In this document: piece after piece, positions 45,456 to 54,201 of the stretch
How the letters are laid out: each line of letters starts with the position of its first letter
Position numbering within the stretch: the stretch's first letter is position 1
From: Microbulbifer sp. MKSA007
Lineage (GTDB): Bacteria; Pseudomonadota; Gammaproteobacteria; Pseudomonadales; Cellvibrionaceae
Direction: 5' to 3'
NCBI GenBank assembly: GCA_032615215.1
Contig: CP128433.1
Coordinates: forward strand, 5,115,001 to 5,179,000
DNA: 64,000 nucleotides
Notes under the pieces: model-generated
Seen by the model: the letters and a program-made list of their open reading frames with translations, nothing else
Database searches by the model: none
Told to the model about the DNA's origin: nothing
Made by a program: the position numbers and the translations under genes

Positions 45456-46787
45456 ATGGAAAATATACTTCGATCGATTGATCCACTAACCGGAGAGGCC
45501 ATCGGATCGTTACCTGTCAGCAAGCCCCAAGATATTCAGGACATGGTGGAGAAAGCCCACAAAGCGCAGCGAGTGTGGTCGAGTAAATCTCTTCAGGAGC
45601 GGGTACTACTACTTCAGCAGGCTTACACAAAACTGAATGCGGAAGAGGGAGAGCTGGCACAACTTATCAGCCGTGAAATGGGCAAAGATGCCCGGCGTGC
45701 ACAGTATGAAGCCGGCGGCGTAGTCCAAGGCGGTGCCTGGTTAGCGGGGGATGCCGGAGAGGCCCTGCGGGCAAAACGCAGTGGCGGTAGCGAAATTCAA
45801 TATCGGCCACTGGGCGTTGTTGCGGTTATCTCCCCCTGGAACTATCCACTGGCCATGGCCAATAACCTGATTGTTCCCGCGCTGATCGCCGGCAACGCTG
45901 TGATTTTAAAACCTTCAGAAGAGTCGCCATTGGTCGCTGACTTATTGGTGAAAACACTCAATCAAACCCTGCCTCAGGACATTTTACAAATTGCTCACGG
46001 CGATGGCGCCACCGGTGAAGCCCTGGTGAAATCCCCCATCAATATGGTCGCCTTTACCGGATCGCGAACAACGGGCCAAAAAATTATGGCCAATGCCGCT
46101 CCGGCATTGAAACGCCTGGTTATGGAATTGGGTGGCAATGACCCGATGATCGTGTTGCAGAGCGCCAATATTCCCCAGGCTGCACAATTTGCCGTTGGCT
46201 CCAGTTTTGAGAATTCTGGCCAGATGTGCACCTCCACAGAGCGTATTTATGTGGACGAAAAAATTGCCGATAAATTCGAAAATGCCGTGGTGGCATTAGC
46301 GAAGCAATATCGTGTCGGCGGGTGGCAGGAGCCACAGGTGGATATCGGCCCCTTGGTTAATCACCGCCAACATCAAAAGGTAGTGGAGCATATCCACGAT
46401 GCCCTGAATAAAGGCGCAAAGCTTCTTCTAGGGGAGCGCGATCCACAGGTGCCGTTTATTCCGCCCACAGTTATCAGCGGTATTCGACCGGGCATGCTGG
46501 TGGAAGATGATGAGACTTTTGGGCCTATCGTAGCCATCGACCGCTTTAGCTCAGTAGACGATGTGGTCGAGCGGGCCAATAACTCTGTTTACGGTCTCGG
46601 TGCGGTTGTGTTTGGTGAAAGCAAACAGGCCGAGCAAGTCGCCAGCCAGCTGCAAGCGGGAATGATTGGCATCAACCAGGGCGCCGGCGGGTCACCTTGG
46701 GTGGGCGCCAAGCAAAGTGGCTTTGGCTTCCACGGTGGAGCTGAAGGGCACCGGCAGTTTGCCCAAATTACCGTTTTAAACCGCTAA
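45456..46787 (+). CDS. Aldehyde dehydrogenase family protein (SSADH-like)
   Basis: A 443-residue NAD(P)-dependent dehydrogenase. The Rossmann/cofactor region includes VISPWNYPLAMANN and NAVILKPSEESPL, the catalytic Glu lies in LVMELGGNDP, and the nucleophilic Cys in NSGQMCTSTERIYV. It is closest in pattern to succinate-semialdehyde or other short-chain aldehyde dehydrogenases. It is 65 bases downstream of the CmcJ-like gene and 34 bases upstream of the 2OG-oxygenase gene, so the three likely act together. It would oxidise an aldehyde released by one of the oxygenases. Confidence 0.9.
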   Translation: MENILRSIDPLTGEAIGSLPVSKPQDIQDMVEKAHKAQRVWSSKSLQERVLLLQQAYTKLNAEEGELAQLISREMGKDARRAQYEAGGVVQGGAWLAGDAGEALRAKRSGGSEIQYRPLGVVAVISPWNYPLAMANNLIVPALIAGNAVILKPSEESPLVADLLVKTLNQTLPQDILQIAHGDGATGEALVKSPINMVAFTGSRTTGQKIMANAAPALKRLVMELGGNDPMIVLQSANIPQAAQFAVGSSFENSGQMCTSTERIYVDEKIADKFENAVVALAKQYRVGGWQEPQVDIGPLVNHRQHQKVVEHIHDALNKGAKLLLGERDPQVPFIPPTVISGIRPGMLVEDDETFGPIVAIDRFSSVDDVVERANNSVYGLGAVVFGESKQAEQVASQLQAGMIGINQGAGGSPWVGAKQSGFGFHGGAEGHRQFAQITVLNR

Positions 46788-46821
46788 GTCTTTTAAAAGT
46801 TTTTCTATAGAAGTACAGCAG

Positions 46822-47619
46822 ATGTCCACGACTGAAAGTATTGATACTGTCACCCACTTGGATGACTTTTTTGTTATCGCTCGCGAACCTGGAGCAGAAC
46901 ATCCGGCCCTACCTACCTGGGCTACTCGCAGTAAAAACCCGGCGGCCCTGGCCGAGCAAGCTCCGCAACCGGTTTCACGACGAGATATCGCCGAGGTACC
47001 CGGAGCCTTCCAATTGCTCAATGTCTTTTCAAAAGAGGAATGCCAACGGCTCATTGATATCACTGAAGCGGTGGGTTATTCACCGGATGCAGCCGTCTCC
47101 CTGCCCCGGGAGGTCCGCCATAACGACAACCTGACCTGGGTGGTTGACGAGGTTACAGAGCGGCTGATCTGGCAGCGATGCCGAGACCTGGCGCAGGACT
47201 TAAATGGTTACTTTGGTGGAAGAGAGGCTGTCGGCATCAATCGGCGTTTCCGCTTTTATCGCTATGGTGAGGGAGATTTCTTCCAGTTCCACACCGATGG
47301 CGCCTGGCCCGGTAGCCGCATTGACAACAACCAGTTGATCACCAATGGCTACCCCGATCGCTATAGTGAAATGACGTTTTTAGTACTGCTGAGTGAAGAT
47401 TTTGAAGGTGGTGCAACCCGATTCAGGGTGAATGCAGATGACCCCCTAAAACAACCCAGCCGAGACTCTTTATTAGACATCGATGTCCGCACACCTGCCG
47501 GGGCCGTACTGTGCTTCCCTCATGGAATGCATCCCTTACACAGAATTCACAGCTCTACTCCAATCACCCGAGGAATCAAATATATTATTAGAACGGATAT
47601 TCTCTTCCTGCAGGAATAA
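46822..47619 (+). CDS. 2-oxoglutarate/Fe(II)-dependent oxygenase, prolyl-4-hydroxylase-like
   Basis: A 265-residue double-stranded beta-helix oxygenase. The iron ligands HxD are in FQFHTDGAW, the distal His is in LHRIHSSTP, and the 2OG-binding Arg is in KYIIRTDIL. The FRFYRYGEGDFFQFH block is typical of the P4Hc subgroup that hydroxylates proteins or small molecules. It is the third gene of the LysR-linked cassette. With two candidate oxygenases and one aldehyde dehydrogenase, oxidative removal of a side chain from an unknown compound is a reasonable inference. Confidence 0.85.
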   Translation: MSTTESIDTVTHLDDFFVIAREPGAEHPALPTWATRSKNPAALAEQAPQPVSRRDIAEVPGAFQLLNVFSKEECQRLIDITEAVGYSPDAAVSLPREVRHNDNLTWVVDEVTERLIWQRCRDLAQDLNGYFGGREAVGINRRFRFYRYGEGDFFQFHTDGAWPGSRIDNNQLITNGYPDRYSEMTFLVLLSEDFEGGATRFRVNADDPLKQPSRDSLLDIDVRTPAGAVLCFPHGMHPLHRIHSSTPITRGIKYIIRTDILFLQE

Positions 47620-47725
47620 CTTCTCCAAGACCTGTTAAAAGGGAAAAGATGCTTCGGCTCACATCGAAGTATTAAGTGCTCCAGGCGCTAGAATTTCATT
47701 TGATTTCTACCTTGGAGCACATTCA

Positions 47726-48379
47726 GTGAAATTGCTTAATTATCTGGATAAACACTTCCTGACCAAAGAACAGCTTATTCAGGCTACTCAAATCAGCGAA
47801 CTACAATTGCAGCGCTACCAGGATGAGGGTGTTATGCCAAAGCCCTCTTATAAGCTTAATATTCAATGGGACTGTGAATCCTTTTTTGGACCCCACTCCG
47901 AAAAACAGGCAGTTGAGTACTTTGCAAAAGGCTACGCCAGCTGGATTGGTATCATAGAGGCTAAGCAAGACTTTAACTCTATTTATCAATGCTTTGCTAA
48001 TCGATATATGGCTAAAATAGCTCAATTGCAAAATTTAAGATACGAATCCAGCAACCCAAAATTTTCATCCGGAATTTCTCAACATATCGAAGAGGAATGG
48101 CAACACTTTATTGAGGGGACTTATGGATTATGTACTCGCAGTGGCCTGCCAGAAGATATAGCAGCAAAGGAGCTGTCTAGCACAGAAATCAATGCACTTC
48201 TTGCTCAAGATAATTTAAACCAAAAACAAATACATCGGCTTAATCGTTATGTAGATCTTCTAGATGAAACCAGCGCATATTTTGCGCCTCACGAAAGAAG
48301 TATAAGTTCAAGGCAGAAGCTAATTGATACGCTGCGCAGGAAATATAATTTAGATTGCTCTGTATCAAAAAGTAAATAA
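47726..48379 (+). CDS. Uncharacterised protein, possibly DUF6058 family
   Basis: A 217-residue soluble protein. The N-terminus (FLTKEQLIQATQISELQLQRY, then GVMPKPSYKL) looks like a winged-helix or MerR-like start, followed by a CESFFGPHSEK block and a largely helical remainder. I recall a similar layout in DUF6058 proteins from Shewanella and Vibrio, but cannot verify it. It is convergent with the SRAP gene with no bases between the two stops. The function is unknown. Confidence 0.65.
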   Translation: MKLLNYLDKHFLTKEQLIQATQISELQLQRYQDEGVMPKPSYKLNIQWDCESFFGPHSEKQAVEYFAKGYASWIGIIEAKQDFNSIYQCFANRYMAKIAQLQNLRYESSNPKFSSGISQHIEEEWQHFIEGTYGLCTRSGLPEDIAAKELSSTEINALLAQDNLNQKQIHRLNRYVDLLDETSAYFAPHERSISSRQKLIDTLRRKYNLDCSVSKSK

Positions 48380-49027
48380 TTATCCAATTACGGGGATAGG
48401 ATCATCGATATACTCAGTCGAAGTTGCCCGCAGCAAAGGGTGGGCTGTCAATATTTTCCCCGAGTACTCAATGGATGGTTTTAAGAAAGGGCTAAAATCT
48501 TCTGTCACCCCCGAACAATTTAACCAGGACGCTACAAAATCTGGGCGATTGGGCGCAATCATGGGAAGTGACTTTTCATGGTAGCGCTTAGTGGCTGGGT
48601 GGGAGTCCAAAGTAATGATTGAGCAACTGAGTAAATTTCCCCAGATTTTATACAAACCACAAAAGAAAAAAGGCTCACCATAACTGAATTCCACCGGGTG
48701 CTTGCCACCTTGGCTTTCCACCCAGGCTGTAGCGGGAATTAAGCAGCGGGACTTGCGATATTCCGGCCTGGAGTCCAGTTTTTTCCAATTACTGTTGATG
48801 GACCAGTATTTTTTATGGGGCCGCCAAGTATCACCATGCCTCTCAAGGTAGAGATGCCAAATGGCATTTTCTATTTCAGCAGCACCATTCCGTGTAGTTA
48901 CAATAGACACCTGCTGGGTGGGCCTCCGGCGTCTACCGTAAATCATATGCCCGGCACCCCGAATACCATAAGTATCGAGAAAGCGTTCCATACCCGCATG
49001 ACCACTGACATCAAAGACACTACACAC
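48380..49027 (-). CDS. SRAP (YedK/HMCES)-type SOS response-associated protein, divergent member
   Basis: A 215-residue protein of the SRAP family, which covalently traps abasic sites in single-stranded DNA through Cys2. A GTG start after GGGAGG gives M-C-S, exposing Cys2 after Met removal. Other conserved parts include SRCLIPATAWVE (family RRCLIPADGFYEW, here with the final Trp lost) and the His in RYHEKSLPMI. The central Asn/Glu active-site area is divergent. It lies 14 bases after an 82-residue gene with a LexA-type box upstream, so SOS induction is likely. Confidence 0.85.
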   Translation of the reverse strand: MCSVFDVSGHAGMERFLDTYGIRGAGHMIYGRRRRPTQQVSIVTTRNGAAEIENAIWHLYLERHGDTWRPHKKYWSINSNWKKLDSRPEYRKSRCLIPATAWVESQGGKHPVEFSYGEPFFFCGLYKIWGNLLSCSIITLDSHPATKRYHEKSLPMIAPNRPDFVASWLNCSGVTEDFSPFLKPSIEYSGKILTAHPLLRATSTEYIDDPIPVIG

Positions 49028-49041
49028 CCAGAGCCTCCCAC

Positions 49042-49290
49042 TTATCCGGCTGAACTGGTTTTTTCAGTATATTCGGACAGCCACCTTAAATTACTCTCGA
49101 TCCCTCTCATCTGACACAAGGTTAACTCCAATTCCTTGCGCAAATCCACTCCCACAGCAACAGAAAACCGACGTACGTACTTTTCATAGTTCAAAATACT
49201 AATCGCGTACATAGGGCGGCTGTCATAACTGGACCTATAGCGGCAAATTCTTATGGGTTCATTATCAAAAACTATAACTCTGGGGCGCAT
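49042..49290 (-). CDS. 82-residue protein of unknown function, first gene of the LexA-box operon
   Basis: The protein begins MRPRVIVFDNEPIRICRYRS and contains a YAISILNYEKYVRRFSVAVG segment with mixed helix and strand character, then an acidic C-terminus. I do not recognise a family. A LexA-like dyad lies directly upstream, and an SRAP-family gene follows after 14 bases. It is therefore probably a DNA-damage-induced accessory protein. Being so close to SRAP, it may act on abasic sites or in replication-fork repair, but this is only context. Confidence 0.65.
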   Translation of the reverse strand: MRPRVIVFDNEPIRICRYRSSYDSRPMYAISILNYEKYVRRFSVAVGVDLRKELELTLCQMRGIESNLRWLSEYTEKTSSAG

Positions 49291-49306
49291 AACAACTCAC
49301 CTATAA

Positions 49307-49326
49307 TACTGTACAAAAATACAGTA
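49307..49326. promoter_or_regulatory. LexA (SOS) box
   Basis: TACTGTA and TACAGTA form a perfect 7-bp dyad across six bases, giving CTGT-N8-ACAG, the gammaproteobacterial LexA consensus. It lies 16 bases upstream of the 82-residue gene and so can repress the operon. Confidence 0.85.
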
Positions 49327-49609
49327 TATCTTGAGAAAGTACAGATCTGTCAAGCCAATAGCGAACTGGCACCGCTGCCAACTTCCAAAGGCGCCGAATA
49401 GCTTTATCTAATGATGACACCAGCAAAACCTGGCGCGTAAATTAATAAAGATCACAATCAAATCTAGAATTCTTCTAAGAATTAGAAAACAGATTTCATT
49501 TGAATATTATCCAGGAAAGATTAAATCAATTTAAAATTCTATAAATTTTGCGAATAGCAAAATCGTGCAAACCACCTTTATTTAGAAATCCACTTCGCGA
49601 GACATCCTG

Positions 49610-50572
49610 ATGAAAAAATGTAAATTTCACGTAACGATTATATTTTCTGGATTACTTATTCCACTTTCAGCAGTCGCCGTTGAATGTGGTGATACGATTA
49701 CTTCACCAACCACACTGACAGAGGATCTTATTTGTGAAGTCACAGAGCCAGACCAGATAGTTTTGACCGTAGATGGCCCCACTGGAATTTTTGATATGGA
49801 TGGTTATCAACTCACCTGTATTGATGAGAGCAATCAAGCAGACGCAGCAATACTTCTTACCGGAACTGGCGCGCAGGTATTTGATGGTTCGATCACCGGT
49901 TGTGGAAGAGGTATTGTTGCTGAAGGGGAGGGAGGGCATGTCATTTATTCTATGAACCTTACTGATATGTTTGGTGATTTAATTTATGTAGAAACTAATA
50001 ATACAGTTATAAGAGATAACACCCTTTCTACAACTCAAAGTGGGGATGGTGTAGAGCTTAGGGGGAATTCAAATATAGTACTTAGAAATACCCTTACCAA
50101 TATTGACAATTCAGGTATTGAATTAAGGGGAATGTTTAATAGTATAACTTTTAATAATATCAGTGGTAGCGGCAATCAGGGTATCGAGGTGAATGGACAG
50201 TTCACCAATGTATTTTCAAATATTGTTACCGATGGCTTAAATGATGGAATTGCCGTAGGGGAAGGCGATGAGGGAGATAAAGCTGACTTCTCTACAGTCT
50301 CAAACAATCTTGTAACCGGAAATGCCGGCCTAGGAATTCCAATTAGATTTACTTCAAGTACTCTCATCACTCAAAATACTGTCGAGGATAATGGCGAGGG
50401 AGGAATTGGTATATTTATCGAGGGTAGTGAATTTAACAAGATTGTTCGAAATACCTCTCTCAATAACTCACCTTACGATTTGGAAGATGATACCGATCCG
50501 GGCGATTGCAGCGGCACCAATACTTGGGTCTTTAACACGTTTACCGCAGCAGAACCTGCATGCCTGGATTAA
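49610..50572 (+). CDS. Secreted right-handed beta-helix repeat protein (NosD-like)
   Basis: A 320-residue protein with a signal peptide (about residues 1-23, ending SAVA). The rest is repeats of a short N-x-I/V-x-x-N-x-x-x/S-G-x-x-G-I pattern, for example NTLTNIDNSGIELRGMFN and NISGSGNQGIEVNG, as in parallel beta-helix proteins of the NosD/pectin-lyase-like group. A closing CSGTNTWVFNTF block is followed by a Cys near the end. Such proteins bind or cut polysaccharides or act as surface scaffolds. No catalytic residues were identified. Confidence 0.82.
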   Translation: MKKCKFHVTIIFSGLLIPLSAVAVECGDTITSPTTLTEDLICEVTEPDQIVLTVDGPTGIFDMDGYQLTCIDESNQADAAILLTGTGAQVFDGSITGCGRGIVAEGEGGHVIYSMNLTDMFGDLIYVETNNTVIRDNTLSTTQSGDGVELRGNSNIVLRNTLTNIDNSGIELRGMFNSITFNNISGSGNQGIEVNGQFTNVFSNIVTDGLNDGIAVGEGDEGDKADFSTVSNNLVTGNAGLGIPIRFTSSTLITQNTVEDNGEGGIGIFIEGSEFNKIVRNTSLNNSPYDLEDDTDPGDCSGTNTWVFNTFTAAEPACLD

Positions 50573-50590
50573 AATATCTATTGAAAACAG

Positions 50591-50624
50591 TGGGTAGCGA
50601 AAATATAAAGTGTCTCGCTACCCA
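50591..50624. terminator. 10-bp hairpin between the beta-helix gene and map
   Basis: TGGGTAGCGA pairs perfectly with TCGCTACCCA around a 14-base loop. It separates two convergent genes and likely ends at least one of them. Confidence 0.6.
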
Positions 50625-50656
50625 TTGCTATCTACCTAACGATCACTAATTGGCCG

Positions 50657-51442
50657 CTATTTAATCTTAGAAGATCTCTCTTCATCCCTAAGCGTTAGCA
50701 CTTCATAACCGTCACAAGTTACCAAAATCGTATGCTCCCATTGGGCCGATAGCTTTTTATCCTTAGTTACTACAGTCCAGCCATCTTTCTTGAGTTTGGT
50801 TTTACGATTTCCCTGATTGATCATGGGCTCAATGGTAAATGTCATTCCCTCCTGCAAAACTTCACCGGAACCAGGCCGCCCAAAGTGAAGAACCTGAGGT
50901 GCTTCATGCATTTCCCGGCCAATACCGTGGCCACAATATTCCCGTACGACACTGAAGCCGTTGCGCTCGGTATGGCGCTGGATTGCATTGCCGACATCAC
51001 CAAAAGTAACTCCCGGCTTTACCGTGGCAATACCGGCCCACATAGCTTCATAGCAGGTGGTTACCAGTTTTCTGGCAATAGGGGTCACGGTACCGATGCT
51101 ATACATTTTGCTGGAATCCGCAATATAGCCAGATTTCTCCAGGGTAATATCCACATTGATGATATCTCCCTCCCGCAGTAGCTGCTTATCACTGGGCATG
51201 CCGTGACAGACTACTTCGTTGACTGAGGTGTTCAGAGCGTAGGGATAATCATATTGCCCCTTGCTGGCGGGGCGGGCATTGAGTTCATTGACAATAAATT
51301 CTTCTACCCGCTCATTAATTTGCATTGTCGAGACCCCCGGTTCAATAAAGGCGTCCAGCATGGCAAATACACGACTCAACAATTGGCCCGATTGGCGCAT
51401 TAACTCCTGCTCATCAGGAGTCTTTATTTTTATTTCACTCAC
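50657..51442 (-). CDS. map: Type I methionine aminopeptidase
   Basis: A 261-residue metallopeptidase removing N-terminal Met. The metal ligands are Asp in INVDITLEK and DSSKM, His in GHGIGREMHEAP, Glu in FTIEPM and Glu in QWEHTILVT. The length is normal. It overlaps the upstream ParD-like gene by 8 bases, so translation is coupled. That pairing distinguishes it from the housekeeping map gene, usually next to rpsB or glnD, and it may be a second, specialised aminopeptidase. Confidence 0.95.
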   Translation of the reverse strand: MSEIKIKTPDEQELMRQSGQLLSRVFAMLDAFIEPGVSTMQINERVEEFIVNELNARPASKGQYDYPYALNTSVNEVVCHGMPSDKQLLREGDIINVDITLEKSGYIADSSKMYSIGTVTPIARKLVTTCYEAMWAGIATVKPGVTFGDVGNAIQRHTERNGFSVVREYCGHGIGREMHEAPQVLHFGRPGSGEVLQEGMTFTIEPMINQGNRKTKLKKDGWTVVTKDKKLSAQWEHTILVTCDGYEVLTLRDEERSSKIK

Positions 51443-51641
51443 GTATCAGCTCTTCCAGGGTTAATGCCTGATTGCGCAGCAACTTCTTACACAAGTCGCT
51501 GTAGCTTAATTCCGGGTTCAGCTCCGCCAGCATCCCAATCTTGATCCAGTACTCCGCCTGGGAATTAATTGAACGGGCCATCACCGTACTGGCCTTGCGA
51601 ATCTCATCGTGTAGCTCATCGGATATCTTGACGATGCCCAT
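51435..51641 (-). CDS. ParD-like antitoxin-type protein, coupled to map
   Basis: A 68-residue ribbon-helix-helix-like protein: MGIVKISDELHDEIRKAST, then SINSQAEYWIKIGMLAEL. It resembles the ParD-like antitoxin family that is often found directly upstream of a type I methionine aminopeptidase. The ATG at 51641 was chosen; the frame extends upstream through a hydrophobic, unlikely segment. No ParE-type toxin is present; the overlapping partner is map. It may autoregulate the promoter containing a 12-bp palindrome at 51661-51672. Confidence 0.8.
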   Translation of the reverse strand: MGIVKISDELHDEIRKASTVMARSINSQAEYWIKIGMLAELNPELSYSDLCKKLLRNQALTLEELIRE

Positions 51642-51660
51642 AACCCTAACCTTGATATAC

Positions 51661-51672
51661 TTTATATATAAA
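51661..51672. promoter_or_regulatory. Palindrome upstream of parD-like/map
   Basis: TTTATATATAAA is a perfect 12-bp palindrome 20 bases before the ParD-like start, and GTATAC follows nearby. A ribbon-helix-helix repressor site is possible. Confidence 0.4.
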
Positions 51673-51792
51673 TTGTATACGAAACATATAAAAGTGCACA
51701 ATAGATAAACAGAATATTAATATGCAACTTATTGCATAGCTCGATAGGGGGCGCTATGGTTGAGGAATAAAAACAATAGTGGCGAGGCCATC

Positions 51793-53496
51793 ATGACAGA
51801 GACCCCTGAGAAGAAGCGCAGTGCCCCAAAACCAAGCCGGCTGCGTATTGGTCGGCGCTATCGCCCGAGCCGCCTGGAAGGCAATTACGACGCCATTATC
51901 ATCGGCTCAGGCATTGGCGGTCTGACTTGTGCTGCGATGCTCAGTGCCATGGGCAAGAAAGCACTTGTCCTTGAGCAACACTACACTGCCGGGGGATACA
52001 CCCACGCCTATGACCGCAATGGTTATGAGTGGGATGTCGGCGTCCACTATATCGGCGATGTGGGCGAACACCCCACCATGACCCGCAAGATCTTCGACTT
52101 TATTTCCAATAACCAGTTGCACTGGGCGCCAATGGACAGCACCTATGACCGCATCTGTATTGGCGATAAACAATACGACCTGAAAGCCGGCCGCCAGCAA
52201 TTTATCGATGAGTTGGTCAGCCACTTCCCCGATGAGCGCGCGAATATCGAGGAGTACCTGCAACGGCTGAATGTGGTTGCCAAAGCCATGCAGCGACTGG
52301 CAATGGAAAAAATGCTGCCCTCCTGGTGTGGGCCTTTTATTCGCCTGTGGAGAAAGCTGCGCGAACCCGCCTGGCTCAATAAAACCACCCGCGAAGTTCT
52401 CAGTGGAATCACCAGCAATGAAAAGCTGATCTCTGTGCTGACAGGGCAGTGGGGTGATAATGGCATGACCCCATCCGAGGGCAGCTTTATTATTCACGCC
52501 CTGATCGCCAAGCATTATCTCTATGGCGGTTACTATCCTGTCGGCGGCGCCAGTAAAATCTCCGAAACGATTATTCCCCAAATCCAGGCCAGTGGTGGAG
52601 ATGTATTTACCTATGCCAAGGTGGAAACCATCCTGATGAATGGGGATCAGGTTCGCGGTGTAAGAATGTCCGACGGACATGAAATCGAAGCACCATTAGT
52701 TGTCTCCGGCGCAGGGGTATTTAATACCTTCGAGAAGCTGTTACCGCGCAGTACCAGTGAGCGCATGGGATATATCCGCGACCTGGACACCGTCAACCGC
52801 TCCATGTCTCACCTGTGTCTGTATATTGGCTTGGAAAAAACAGCGGAAGAATTAAACCTGCCCAAGACCAATTACTGGATCTATTCCAGCGATCAGTACG
52901 AAGAGGATATGCAGGCCTTTATCGACGATCAGGATAAGGAAATACCGCTAGTCTATATTTCGTTCCCGTCTGCGAAAGACCCCACCTTTACCCAGCGCTA
53001 CCCGGGCCGCGCCACTATCGAAATTGTGGCACCGGCCAACTACGATTGGTTTGCCCAGTGGCACGACAAGCCTTGGGGCAAGCGAGGAGATGATTACGAG
53101 GACCTGAAGGAGGCATTTAGCCAGCGCCTGCTGGAGCATTTGTATAAGCACATGCCGCAGTTGCGTGGGGAAATTGATTACTACGAGCTTTCAACCCCGT
53201 TATCCACGGATTATTTCTGCTTCTACCCACGGGGAGAGATCTACGGACTGGATCACGATCCCAACCGCTTTGAGCAATCCTGGCTGAGACCCAAAAGCCG
53301 GGTCAAAGGGCTCTACCTTACAGGGCAGGATGTGATGAGCTGCGGCGTAGCCGGTGCAATGATCTCCGGTATGCTCACAGCGCAGAGTATTATTGGATTG
53401 CGTCAAACTGGAAAATTAATGAAGAAAATATTTTCCAACCAAGCCCCAAAGACGCCGGTAAATTCCAGTGAGGAACTGGGTAATGCCTCTAGCTGA
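51793..53496 (+). CDS. FAD-dependent oxidoreductase, retinol saturase/CrtI-like
   Basis: A 567-residue flavoprotein. After a basic N-terminal segment of about 33 residues, the FAD-binding motif IIIGSGIGGLTCAAML (about 36-51) leads a phytoene-desaturase-like fold with ALVLEQHYTAGGYTHAY and WDVGVHYIGD. The C-terminal FAD motif is LYLTGQDVMSCGVAGAMISG. Relatives act on polyenes: retinol 13,14-reductases and carotenoid isomerases. The ATG at 51793 follows GAGG and was preferred to a TTG 11 codons upstream. No carotenoid genes lie nearby, so the substrate is open. Confidence 0.83.
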   Translation: MTETPEKKRSAPKPSRLRIGRRYRPSRLEGNYDAIIIGSGIGGLTCAAMLSAMGKKALVLEQHYTAGGYTHAYDRNGYEWDVGVHYIGDVGEHPTMTRKIFDFISNNQLHWAPMDSTYDRICIGDKQYDLKAGRQQFIDELVSHFPDERANIEEYLQRLNVVAKAMQRLAMEKMLPSWCGPFIRLWRKLREPAWLNKTTREVLSGITSNEKLISVLTGQWGDNGMTPSEGSFIIHALIAKHYLYGGYYPVGGASKISETIIPQIQASGGDVFTYAKVETILMNGDQVRGVRMSDGHEIEAPLVVSGAGVFNTFEKLLPRSTSERMGYIRDLDTVNRSMSHLCLYIGLEKTAEELNLPKTNYWIYSSDQYEEDMQAFIDDQDKEIPLVYISFPSAKDPTFTQRYPGRATIEIVAPANYDWFAQWHDKPWGKRGDDYEDLKEAFSQRLLEHLYKHMPQLRGEIDYYELSTPLSTDYFCFYPRGEIYGLDHDPNRFEQSWLRPKSRVKGLYLTGQDVMSCGVAGAMISGMLTAQSIIGLRQTGKLMKKIFSNQAPKTPVNSSEELGNASS

Positions 53497-53539
53497 GACA
53501 CTACTCTAAGCGACTTCTTCGCCAGCAAACTGTTCGGGG

Positions 53540-54115
53540 TTAGCGCCTCGGCAGTTTGCTGGGAACACGATCAAAATTTAGTACCCGGATCATCAGGCGG
53601 CGGTTCTCCCGCTTGCCTTTCTCTGTCTCATTATCCGCAATCGGATCAGTATCGCCGTAGCCCTGGGCTTCCATACGGTCAGCGGAGACGCCTCGCTCTA
53701 TTAGGAAATGCTTTACCCAATCCGCTCTGCGCTGGGACAGGCTGAGATTCTTCTTCGCATCGCCGCCACTGTCTGTATGCCCCTCAATGGAGATTCGCAT
53801 CTCTGAAAAATCGCGCATGATCACCAGCAAGGCTTCCAGATCGGCAATGGTTTCTATGCGGGGGGCAAAACCGCCGGGATCGAACTCCAGGCGCAGGCGG
53901 AATGTGTCCCCGATGGACCGGTTATTTCCCCGTAAAAACCTCACCAGCTCATCGGCAAAGGGGGCCGCTGCTCGGGCAGTCTTCTCACTGTCACCTGACT
54001 GTATTCCATCGACAGGTTCGAGCGTATATTTCTTTGGGGATTCGGACTGGTCACAGCCCACCAGAGTAAAGGCCAATAAGAATAGGCAACTGGCAGACAA
54101 GAATTTACCCGCCAT
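53540..54115 (-). CDS. OmpA-family lipoprotein
   Basis: A 191-residue protein with a signal peptide and lipobox LVGC near residue 21. The C-terminal OmpA domain (about 80-185) binds peptidoglycan, with EGHTDSGGDAKKNLSLSQRR, MEAQGYGDTDPIADNET and NRRLMIRVL. A 60-residue linker joins it to the lipid anchor. It is likely an outer-membrane tether, or a part of a larger envelope complex. It is 86 bases downstream of the HAD gene on the same strand. Confidence 0.88.
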   Translation of the reverse strand: MAGKFLSASCLFLLAFTLVGCDQSESPKKYTLEPVDGIQSGDSEKTARAAAPFADELVRFLRGNNRSIGDTFRLRLEFDPGGFAPRIETIADLEALLVIMRDFSEMRISIEGHTDSGGDAKKNLSLSQRRADWVKHFLIERGVSADRMEAQGYGDTDPIADNETEKGKRENRRLMIRVLNFDRVPSKLPRR

Positions 54116-54201
54116 AGGTACAGCTTCCGGTTTCTCGACGTCAAATTCAGTGTAGAACAGCGAAAGCGCTGATCAACCGGAAGTCTCGGCCACTGTGGCC
54201 A

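Noticed and set aside
50657..51641. Classical ParDE toxin-antitoxin locus
   Set aside because: The partner of the ParD-like gene is a full-length methionine aminopeptidase with all metal ligands, not a ParE toxin.
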